A stretch of DNA of 7,450 nt from Bacillota bacterium (GTDB lineage: Bacteria; Bacillota; Sulfobacillia; Symbiobacteriales; Symbiobacteriaceae): NCBI GenBank assembly GCA_028287415.1, contig JAQBPS010000764.1:1-7450 (forward strand), given 5' to 3'. Below the pieces are notes generated by a model that did no database searches, was not told the origin of the DNA, and saw only the letters and a list, made by a program, of their open reading frames with translations. Below are positions 1-4,561 of the stretch, in pieces (position 1 is the stretch's first letter; each line of letters opens with the position of its first letter). The translations under genes and the position numbers were made by a program.

Positions 1-2
1 AG

Positions 3-26
3 CAGTATTTTGTGGAGCGGCTGTGA
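3..26 (+). CDS. Possible 3' tail of an upstream gene (QYFVERL-stop)
   Basis: One frame at the left edge reads QYFVERL and ends at a TGA directly followed by TAA, eight bases before a strong terminator hairpin. A tandem stop followed by a terminator is a typical gene end. Seven codons cannot prove coding, and another frame stays open to base 63, so this is only a possibility. Confidence 0.25.
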   Translation, partial: QYFVERL

Positions 27-34
27 TAAGAACA

Positions 35-74
35 TGAGGCCCCCGCTGCCGCACATGCGGTAGCGGGGGCCTCA
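35..74. terminator. Strong hairpin, probable bidirectional terminator
   Basis: An 18-bp stem (35-52 pairing with 57-74) with one G-T-type mismatch encloses the loop ACAT. The arms are very GC-rich (GAGGCCCCCGCT). The right side is followed by TTGTTA and the left side, read on the minus strand, by TGTTCTTATC, so both tails are only modestly T-rich. It lies three bases beyond the stop of the minus-strand toxin remnant and just after a possible plus-strand gene end, which suits a shared terminator for convergent transcripts. Confidence 0.75.
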
Positions 75-77
75 TTG

Positions 78-247
78 TTACGCTCGAATTTCGTAGCTAG
101 CGATAAACGTGGCGTCAACGACGTCCAGAATTTCGCAGGATTGATGCCGGTAGCGGTAGACCACAACGAAAGGACGTTCCGTCATCCGTGGATGGCTTCC
201 ACTGCTTCCACGGCCTCCGGCGACCATACGATATTATACTTTTCCAT
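78..247 (-). pseudogene. Degenerate ParE/RelE-type toxin, internally deleted and frameshifted
   Basis: The reading begins with ATG at 247, overlapping the antitoxin stop by 14 bases in the usual antitoxin-toxin arrangement. It gives MEKYNIVWSPEAVEAVEAIHG, which matches the N-terminal strand and helix of ParE/RelE toxins, and then stops at 182-184. From 185 another frame gives MTERPFVVVYRYRHQSCEIL and then DVVDATFIASYEIRA, ending at TAA 78-80. This looks like the C-terminal strands of the same fold (the family pattern is roughly 'yrvvYrv.gd.veIl.vvha'). Intact family members are about 90-100 residues. Here 21 plus about 33 residues remain, so the middle (roughly residues 22-60, including helix 2) is missing and the ends are out of frame. 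The toxin is probably inactive. The split reading is seen in the sequence; the family call is from motif resemblance. Confidence 0.6.
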
Positions 248-497
248 GACCGAAGCGTTTTACCACATCGGCGTGAGAGATCCCACGGCCTTCCTGCAGT
301 GACCGGGCAGCCTTGTCCAAGCGCTGGACAACGGCTGGTTGATTCAGGAATTCATCGGTCTGCTGGTCGCTCAAGGATTCGGACGCGACCAGGACTGCGA
401 CCCTGTTGCCCACCTTTATGCGACACTCTCCCTGGCCTGCAGCAAGGGCAAGCGCATCCTCGAGGTCCTGCAGAGACCGGACGACTTTTTCGACCAT
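234..497 (-). CDS. Type II antitoxin, Phd/YefM-like
   Basis: An 87-residue acidic protein. Residues 26-45 (RIKVGNRVAVLVASESLSDQ) resemble the strand-turn-strand of Phd/YefM antitoxins ('..ngkpvavLvs.edye'). The C-terminal half, with the end GRGISHADVVKRFG (71-83), resembles the toxin-binding helices that follow. Antitoxins of this group repress their own operon and bind the toxin from the following gene; here that gene overlaps by 14 bases and is a broken ParE. I chose ATG 497 because AAAGGTGG (506-513) lies eight bases upstream. GTG 509 or GTG 506 would add three or four residues but would overlap that site. It lies 27 bases after the stop of the 410-residue gene, so it may be read from that transcript or from a weak promoter of its own. 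The coding call is fairly sure; the family is moderate. Confidence 0.7.
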   Translation of the reverse strand: MVEKVVRSLQDLEDALALAAGQGECRIKVGNRVAVLVASESLSDQQTDEFLNQPAVVQRLDKAARSLQEGRGISHADVVKRFGHGKV

Positions 498-518
498 TCC
501 CGTCACCACCTTTGTGCC

Positions 519-527
519 ATTGTATCA
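519..527 (-). promoter_or_regulatory. Weak candidate extended -10 promoter for the antitoxin
   Basis: Reading the minus strand, TGATACAAT combines a TGn extension with a -10 box one base off consensus. The TGA is also the stop codon of the preceding gene. No good -35 is visible 17 bases upstream, and the 5' leader would be only about 15 bases, so this is a tentative call. Confidence 0.25.
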
Positions 528-1757
528 CAGCGTGTTCCAGTCCGGAATGACTCGCCCGAACTCCTCCTGCAGAGCTGGGCGCCGATGATTTACCAGCTTG
601 ACGTGGCGGCCGAACTGCTTCCACGCCATGGGCTGCCCCATGACCTCTACCCACATGTGGCGCATCTTCAGCAGGACCTTGGCTTTGTCAGCGTACTCCT
701 TTCGCTCGTGAGCAGACGTCACGTCACCAAGGCCCTTGCGATAGAATGCCAGAACTTGCTCGGGGAACCGCTTCTCCAGCGAGGCAGCTGCTGTCAGCAG
801 GCCGGAGTCGTCATACCACCGCGGATCGGGGAGGGCGGACAGGATCGTTACGGCCCGCTCATCCTCGCCCCGCAGCAGGTGAAGCTTGAATCGTTCCTCG
901 GGCCGAACGCGTGCCATGGCGGCCATCAGACGAGACTCGTAGTCGATCCACTCCGAATCCGTGCATAATCGTCGGAAGTCCTGATAGCTCTGGACGGTGA
1001 GCCGGTCAATGGCCTGCTGAAACTGAAGGTCGAGGTAGGTGTCACGGTCGCCGGCCTGCAGCGCATGCTCAGCCAGAAAGCGCCGCAAATCCTCAAGCCG
1101 GCCCTGCCCCTTCTGCAGCCCCTCTTTTGCAACCACCAGCGCATGGTCCGTCTCTCCGGCTTCCGCGTAGAACATTGCGAGGTCGTAGTAATCACCGCCG
1201 TACACCATGTTGCTGGTGCGCAGTAGCAGGTACTTCTCACGATCTCCCAGTCTCCGATAGATTCGCCGGGCGTGTTCAAGCGGCGATTCGCGGTTTAGTC
1301 CTTCAAGACGTTCCGCCAGGTAGCGCAGGTCCTCGTCATTGCAACAGGCTGCGTACACGACGTCGCACACGCCATCCGCCAAATCGGTCCGCCCAATGTA
1401 GATCACGGCCTCGTCAATGATGGACCGGCGCACCAGCCTGGGTACACGCTCACTTACTAGCCGCTCGGCCAGGTCGCTGAGCAGGTCGGCGGCTTGTTCA
1501 GCTCCTGTATCCCAGCATTCCTCGGCCAGGTAAGATTCTGCCTCACCCCAGAGCAGAAGGACGGCCTCACCGGCGGCATCGCGGAGCTGCTTGCGCGCCA
1601 GGGGAACACGCTGTCGCAGAAAGTCCAGGCATTGCCGCTGAACGGCTGGTTGATCCTTGTACAGGTGTTGGGCAAGACCTCTGAGGGTGTCCACGTCGGC
1701 CTGGGCGAGGAGTTTATCCAGAGAGGTTACTTGTCCGGAGCTGCGGCTGGTACCCAC
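525..1757 (-). CDS. Helical-repeat (TPR-like) protein resembling the C-terminal part of SWIM zinc-finger proteins
   Basis: A 410-residue, helix-rich, charged protein without signal peptide or membrane segment. Residues 11-50 (TSLDKLLAQADVDTLRGLAQ onward) resemble a segment placed between the zinc finger and the helical repeats in bacterial SWIM-domain proteins. Residues 160-350 show repeated paired helices, for example YDLAMFYAEAGETDHALVVA (191-210) and RFLAEHALQAGDRDTYLDLQ (226-245). Residues 355-405 (ADKAKVLLKMRHMWVEVMGQ, then RRPALQEEF) match the conserved C-terminal block I recall from that group. No CxC...CxH SWIM motif is present, so the zinc-binding module is absent or encoded elsewhere. 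Start GTG 1757 is preceded by AAGGGG nine bases away, and an in-frame TAA lies 18 bases upstream, so no longer start exists. Its biochemical role is unknown; such proteins may be scaffolds. The coding call is strong and the family resemblance moderate. Confidence 0.75.
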   Translation of the reverse strand: MGTSRSSGQVTSLDKLLAQADVDTLRGLAQHLYKDQPAVQRQCLDFLRQRVPLARKQLRDAAGEAVLLLWGEAESYLAEECWDTGAEQAADLLSDLAERLVSERVPRLVRRSIIDEAVIYIGRTDLADGVCDVVYAACCNDEDLRYLAERLEGLNRESPLEHARRIYRRLGDREKYLLLRTSNMVYGGDYYDLAMFYAEAGETDHALVVAKEGLQKGQGRLEDLRRFLAEHALQAGDRDTYLDLQFQQAIDRLTVQSYQDFRRLCTDSEWIDYESRLMAAMARVRPEERFKLHLLRGEDERAVTILSALPDPRWYDDSGLLTAAASLEKRFPEQVLAFYRKGLGDVTSAHERKEYADKAKVLLKMRHMWVEVMGQPMAWKQFGRHVKLVNHRRPALQEEFGRVIPDWNTL

Positions 1758-1810
1758 GGCGCCCCACCCCTTTTATTGTCGGCGCCCGGCGTACTGCTCC
1801 AAGGTGCCAC

Positions 1811-1846
1811 ATGATACTTTCCCGCCAAGCGACCTGACCCCTCCTG
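1811..1846 (-). promoter_or_regulatory. Candidate promoter/leader element of the minus-strand helical-repeat gene
   Basis: On the minus strand this holds CAGGAGGGG, then TTGGCGGGAAAG, then TATCAT, a -10-like box one base off consensus, about 50 bases before GTG 1757. No convincing -35 is found at the right spacing. The CAGGA...GGCGGGAA pattern reminds me of a recurrent intergenic element of clostridia, but that is recollection only. Confidence 0.2.
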
Positions 1847-1859
1847 CACAGCCAAAACT

Positions 1860-1890
1860 GTCGCCAGACTAGGCCTGTCCCCCATACAAT
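1860..1890 (+). promoter_or_regulatory. Candidate sigma-E (mother-cell) promoter of comA
   Basis: CATACAAT at 1883-1890 matches the sigma-E -10 consensus of Bacillus (CATACA-A/C-T) exactly. Fifteen bases upstream, GTCGCCAG (1860-1867) shares only the GTC of the usual GTCATATT -35 box. Transcription would start near 1897, upstream of AAGGGGG (1914-1920) and the proposed start at 1931. The -10 is strong and the -35 weak. Confidence 0.4.
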
Positions 1891-1930
1891 GCCGCACGGT
1901 TTCACGCGGGATGAAGGGGGCTTGCATGCC

Positions 1931-2737
1931 TTGGTGGAAGGAAGAGCGTTCGACGGAGTGATTACGAGCCCACTGGCGGGGAGGAGCGCCAAGCCCCGAC
2001 GGCAGGGCCAGACCATGATCATCGATAAAGGCCTCGGGCTTGCCCAAACCGGCGACCTGTTGGCGTTGGCCGGCGACTACATCGACTACATCAAGCTGAC
2101 CTTTGGGACAGCCGCACTGTACCCGACCGCATTGCTCAGGGCGAAGATCGCCCTGATCCGTTCGTTTGGCGTGAACGTTTACCCGGGAGGCACCTTCCTG
2201 GAGATCGCCATCGCCCAAAACCGTCTTGCCGCATACCTTGAACGGGCCAGAGATTTGGGCTTCGATCATATCGAAGTCAGCGACGGCACCATCAACATCA
2301 GCCCTGCTGACCGCCGACGGGCGATCGGGCTGGCCAGAGAGCAGGACTTCCAGGTCATCACCGAGGTGGGCAAGAAGGACAGCAGCATTCCACTGGACCC
2401 CGGGGAAGCGCTGGGGCAGATCCAGTCTGACCTGGAGGCAGGCGCCGTCAAGGTGATTGTGGAGGGGCGGGAATCGGGCACTGGGGCCGGTATCTTTGGC
2501 GCGACCGGCCTCGTCAAGACGGACGAACTGGAGCAGATCGTCACAGAGCTGGCGGATCCCACCCGGCTCATGTGGGAAGCGCCCCTGAAGTCCCAGCAGG
2601 CGGTGCTGATCGCCCGGTTCGGGCCGAACGTCAGCCTGGGCAACATCCCGCCCGCCGAGGTACTGGCCGTCGAGGCGCTCCGGCGCGGGCTGCGGGGCGA
2701 CACGTTCGGCCTGGCGCAGCAGCAGGAAGGAGACTGA
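1931..2737 (+). CDS. comA: Phosphosulfolactate synthase (ComA/YitD family)
   Basis: This family is a Mg2+-dependent TIM-barrel lyase that adds sulfite to phosphoenolpyruvate to give (R)-phosphosulfolactate (EC 4.4.1.19). That is the first step to coenzyme M in methanogens and to sulfolactate in Bacillus spores. The conserved blocks, numbered from TTG 1931 (268 residues, family-typical length), are: IDKG (31-34), DYIDYIKLTFGTA (49-61), VYPGGT (83-88), EVSDG (115-119), TEVGKK (144-149), VEGRESG (177-183), EAPLKSQQ (216-223) and RRGLRGDTFG (251-260). An in-frame ATG at 1889 would add 14 unconserved residues, has no ribosome binding site and sits inside the putative -10 box. TTG 1931 (or GTG 1934) follows AAGGGGG at a workable distance. 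No ComB-type phosphatase gene is adjacent. The family is near certain; the start is uncertain. This is not the competence regulator also called ComA. Confidence 0.93.
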   Translation: MVEGRAFDGVITSPLAGRSAKPRRQGQTMIIDKGLGLAQTGDLLALAGDYIDYIKLTFGTAALYPTALLRAKIALIRSFGVNVYPGGTFLEIAIAQNRLAAYLERARDLGFDHIEVSDGTINISPADRRRAIGLAREQDFQVITEVGKKDSSIPLDPGEALGQIQSDLEAGAVKVIVEGRESGTGAGIFGATGLVKTDELEQIVTELADPTRLMWEAPLKSQQAVLIARFGPNVSLGNIPPAEVLAVEALRRGLRGDTFGLAQQQEGD

Positions 2738-2739
2738 GC

Positions 2740-3198
2740 ATGATGGCCATGTTTCCCGGCTGGCCCGGCCCCATCCTCAGCGGCGGCAGGAGCAACATCC
2801 TCGGCGTTGGCCTACCGGCGTTCCCCACGATACCGGGCCACCCCGGGATGCCGGGCGGGCCCATGATGCCCGGTGGCGCGGGAACCCCCGGCATGGGCCC
2901 CGGCATGGGCCCCGGGGCCGCCCCCACGCCGGCGGCAGCACCCTCGCCCTTGGCGGGCATGGCCCAGTACGGCGTGCCGATCGCGCAGACAGCCAGTGGG
3001 CAGCCCGTCATCCGGGCCGGGATGAACGGCGCGATCATGCTGCCGCCGGAGATCCCCGGCATGCCCAGCATGCCCGGGCCGCCCGGCGGCTTTTTCGCCG
3101 GCGGGCCGCAGGCGGGCGGGCTGTTCCAGCCGATGCCCCCCGTCGCCCCGTTCTATGGCGGCAACCAGGTGCGTCATCTCGAGCAGCGCCAGGGGTAG
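2740..3198 (+). CDS. Gly/Pro/Met-rich low-complexity protein of unknown function
   Basis: A 152-residue protein starting at ATG 2740, two bases after the comA stop and seven bases after AAGGAG, so very likely translated from the same transcript. By my count it has 34 Gly, 31 Pro and 14 Met, about half of all residues. It contains no Lys, Asp or Cys. Residues 31-60 carry irregular PGMPGG and GMGPGMGP runs; this is not a regular Gly-X-Y collagen pattern. A more ordinary stretch follows (residues 71-103, GMAQYGVPIAQTASGQPVIR onward), then a second PG-rich part and a short polar tail (VRHLEQRQG). I see no signal peptide or membrane span. I recognise no family. A spore-surface or coat role is a guess from the link to comA. 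Antisense frames here are also open, but the position and ribosome binding site favour this frame. Confidence 0.72.
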   Translation: MMAMFPGWPGPILSGGRSNILGVGLPAFPTIPGHPGMPGGPMMPGGAGTPGMGPGMGPGAAPTPAAAPSPLAGMAQYGVPIAQTASGQPVIRAGMNGAIMLPPEIPGMPSMPGPPGGFFAGGPQAGGLFQPMPPVAPFYGGNQVRHLEQRQG

Positions 3199-3203
3199 CC
3201 CCG

Positions 3204-3233
3204 GTGTTATCCGGCGGGAAGGTGTGGTACGAT
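3204..3233 (+). promoter_or_regulatory. Candidate promoter of the busR-like gene
   Basis: TGGTACGAT (3225-3233) is an extended -10 with four of six consensus bases. GTGTTA (3204-3209), 18 bases upstream, matches only half of the -35 consensus. It lies in the 70-base gap before the regulator, the only place an own promoter could be. No TGACAAC operator motif is visible here. Confidence 0.35.
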
Positions 3234-3268
3234 AGAGCGCGAAGATCAGCAAACAGAGGTGACCCCAG

Positions 3269-3910
3269 GTGAAGCGGGAGGTCGGCGGACGGGCTCGGTA
3301 TGAGGAGATCGCACAGGACTTAGCAAAACGCATCGCACAGGGAGAATTAACGGAGGGCGCCCGCATTCTCGGCCGCTCCAGCCTCGCCGGCACGTACCAG
3401 GTCTCCCCGGAAACGATCCGCCGGGCGGTCGCCATTCTCCACGAACGTGGGATTGTGCAGTCCGTCGCCGGCAGCGGCATCCGGGTCATGTCCCGCTACG
3501 CCGCGGTTGAATACCTGGATACGCTCACCACCCGCAACACCCTGGAGGAGGGCGCCCGTGAGCTGCGCGGCCTGCTCAAGCAGCGCCGCCAACTGGATGA
3601 AAAGATTGACACCGCCCTCGACCGCGTGCTCAGCCAGGCCACGGGGGCGCTTGCCTCCCGCCACGTGGAAGAGATCACGGTCAAGCCGGCGGCATGGGTT
3701 GTCGGACGCTCCCTTGGCGAAATCCGCCTGCGGAGCTGGACGGGAGCGACGGCCGTGGCCGTCACCCGGGCCGACGTGGACCACTTCTCGCCGCCCGCCG
3801 ACATGCTGCTCGCACCCGGGGACGTGATCACCGTCATCGGTTCGGAGGCGGTCAGGGCGCGGGCCAAGGATATTCTGGACGGCAGCACGGCGCCGCCCGA
3901 CCTGGTTTAA
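3269..3910 (+). CDS. busR: BusR-type regulator: GntR winged helix plus RCK_C (TrkA_C) domain
   Basis: A 213-residue protein. Residues 9-75 are a GntR-type winged helix-turn-helix (RYEEIAQDLAKRI, recognition part VSPETIRRAVAIL, wing GSGIRV). Residues 91-125 are a probable coiled coil (ELRGLLKQRRQLDEKI). Residues 135-205 are an RCK_C domain (WVVGRSLGEIRLRSWTGATA, then LLAPGDVITVIGS). This architecture is that of BusR, a c-di-AMP-dependent repressor of the busAB betaine transporter in lactic acid bacteria; there c-di-AMP binds the RCK_C dimer. The full RCK_C core is present, so ligand binding is plausible but inferred. GTG 3269 has AGAGGTGA six bases upstream. The gene appears to be its own transcription unit, closed by a terminator at 3948. 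An osmolyte transporter operon lies just downstream, supporting the assignment. It is not a KtrA/TrkA channel subunit because the Rossmann-type RCK_N domain is absent. Confidence 0.9.
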   Translation: MKREVGGRARYEEIAQDLAKRIAQGELTEGARILGRSSLAGTYQVSPETIRRAVAILHERGIVQSVAGSGIRVMSRYAAVEYLDTLTTRNTLEEGARELRGLLKQRRQLDEKIDTALDRVLSQATGALASRHVEEITVKPAAWVVGRSLGEIRLRSWTGATAVAVTRADVDHFSPPADMLLAPGDVITVIGSEAVRARAKDILDGSTAPPDLV

Positions 3911-3918
3911 TCTGATCC

Positions 3919-3959
3919 AACTGACAACAAGATTGACAACCTACACGAACTGCCAACCT
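3919..3959 (+). repeat. Three tandem TGACAAC-type motifs after busR, operator-like
   Basis: Three related 12-13-base units follow the busR stop: AACTGACAACAA (3919-3930), GATTGACAACCTA (3931-3943) and AACTGCCAACCT (3948-3959). The same word recurs in the inverted repeat over the downstream promoter (4056-4092), with AACTGACAACCTA as its ideal form. The third unit is also the left arm of the terminator. Binding by the BusR-type proteins is an inference. Confidence 0.5.
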
Positions 3960-3977
3960 CCGGGTTGGCGGTTTTTT
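3948..3977 (+). terminator. Rho-independent terminator of the busR-like gene
   Basis: The arm AACTGCCAACC (3948-3958) pairs with GGTTGGCGGTT (3963-3973) around the loop TCCG, with one G-T wobble. The stem runs into six T residues (3972-3977). It lies about 40 bases after the stop and separates the regulator from the transporter operon. Confidence 0.85.
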
Positions 3978-4050
3978 GTTTGCCGTAAGGCCGAAAATGC
4001 CTGATCTGACAGGGATAGGGGTACTTGGTACTGCCCTACCTCCTTTGGGA

Positions 4051-4079
4051 TTGACAACTGGCAACCTATCGAGTAGTAT
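4051..4079 (+). promoter_or_regulatory. Promoter of the second regulator and transporter operon
   Basis: A perfect -35 box TTGACA (4051-4056) is followed by a 17-base spacer and TAGTAT (4074-4079), which has four of six -10 bases. It would give a leader of about 60 bases before ATG 4146. It is the only good promoter upstream of the tightly packed genes to the end of the window. Its spacer and downstream edge are covered by an inverted repeat. Confidence 0.7.
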
Positions 4080-4092
4080 TAGGTTGTCAGTT
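4056..4092. promoter_or_regulatory. 13-bp inverted repeat overlapping the operon promoter, likely repressor operator
   Basis: AACTGGCAACCTA (4056-4068) is repeated inverted as TAGGTTGTCAGTT (4080-4092) with one mismatch and an 11-base gap, so arm centres are 24 bases apart. One arm fills the -35/-10 spacer; the other covers the transcription start region. Bound protein should block RNA polymerase. BusR is reported to recognise two separated half-motifs, which fits this layout. The repeat is seen directly; the protein that binds it is inferred. Confidence 0.65.
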
Positions 4093-4108
4093 ATCTTGAA
4101 CGAGTCAC

Positions 4109-4136
4109 TCACCCGGACTTCCAGAAGGGAGGGTGA
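4109..4136 (+). promoter_or_regulatory. Leader hairpin covering the ribosome binding site
   Basis: TCACC (4109-4113) can pair with GGTGA (4132-4136), and CTTCC with GGGAG (4127-4131), around an AGAA loop with a four-base bulge. This would hide GGAGGGTGA, the binding site for ATG 4146. It is short and may be a by-product of the strong binding site; a regulatory role is unproven. Confidence 0.25.
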
Positions 4137-4145
4137 TCCGGCCCT

Positions 4146-4544
4146 ATGACCCAATCGGAATCTTCGCCAAGCCGCTACGAGGCCATTGCCTCGGAATTGG
4201 CAAAGTCGATCTCCGCGGGGCAGCTCAGCGAGGGCGAACGTTTCTCCTGCCGCAAGCTCGCCCGCCGTTCGCAGGTATCCTCTGAGACCGCCAGGCGGGC
4301 CATGGTGCTGCTAGAGGAGCGGGGTGTGGTCCGGCTGGATGCCGGCAGCGGCGCCGTCGTCCTCTCCCGTGCACGGGCGCAGGAGTTCATGGTCCGGTAC
4401 AGCATACAGATGTCAGCCCGGGAGCTGCACATGGAACTGCAAGCCATGGTCGAGCAGCGGCGCCGCCTGGACGACGCGATTACGCGGGCAACGCTGCACC
4501 TTCTCCATCTGCTGGATGGCAGCGGGGGCACGGAAAATGTATAG
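4146..4544 (+). CDS. RCK-less BusR paralogue: GntR-type winged helix with coiled coil only
   Basis: A 132-residue protein. Residues 10-75 form a GntR-type winged helix (RYEAIASELAKSI, VSSETARRAMVLLEERG, wing GSGAVV). Residues 91-120 form a coiled coil (ARELHMELQAMVEQRRRLDD). By hand alignment it is about 45% identical to the BusR-type protein upstream over their shared 112 residues, including QRR-x-LD in the coiled coil. It then ends, where the paralogue continues into RCK_C. The stop is clean, with a ribosome binding site for the next gene after it, so it is a naturally short gene rather than a frameshift. ATG 4146 follows GGTGAT by eight bases. It is the first gene of the transporter operon, 17 bases before the ATPase, downstream of the operator. 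It probably binds the same motif without direct c-di-AMP control, or forms heteromers with the longer protein. A YtrA-subfamily GntR regulator, also short and next to ABC transporters, is the alternative. Confidence 0.87.
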   Translation: MTQSESSPSRYEAIASELAKSISAGQLSEGERFSCRKLARRSQVSSETARRAMVLLEERGVVRLDAGSGAVVLSRARAQEFMVRYSIQMSARELHMELQAMVEQRRRLDDAITRATLHLLHLLDGSGGTENV

Positions 4545-4561
4545 GAAGTTGAGGTGGAACG

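Noticed and set aside
339..968. 209-codon plus-strand frame opposite the antitoxin and helical-repeat genes
   Set aside because: The minus-strand genes have family features and ribosome binding sites; this frame has neither.
1727..2269. 180-codon minus-strand frame spanning the divergent gap
   Set aside because: It covers conserved comA blocks on the plus strand and overlaps the start of the 410-residue gene in another frame. No motif or suitable start was found.
2740..3198. Collagen-like protein
   Set aside because: Glycine is frequent but there is no sustained Gly-X-Y periodicity beyond a few triplets.
2812..3489. 225-codon minus-strand frame opposite the Gly/Pro/Met-rich gene and the start of busR
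   Set aside because: It runs across the gene boundary and promoter and through the clear GntR domain of the other strand. Its composition reflects the antisense of Gly/Pro codons.
3269..3910. KtrA/TrkA potassium-channel gating subunit
   Set aside because: Only the RCK_C half is present, attached to a DNA-binding domain; the NAD-binding RCK_N fold is missing.
4016..4038. Imperfect hairpin TAGGG-GTAC / GTAC-TG-CCCTA upstream of the -35
   Set aside because: Nine pairs with a two-base bulge and no T-run. It does not share the TGACAAC motif, so I cannot support a function.
3919..4092. CRISPR-like repeat array
   Set aside because: The repeat units are only 12-13 bases, diverged, unevenly spaced and partly inverted, as expected for operator sites and not for CRISPR.
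3974..4145. A c-di-AMP (ydaO-type) riboswitch in the operon leader
   Set aside because: Such riboswitches often precede osmolyte transporters, but the leader after the promoter is only about 60 bases and lacks the conserved core I would expect.
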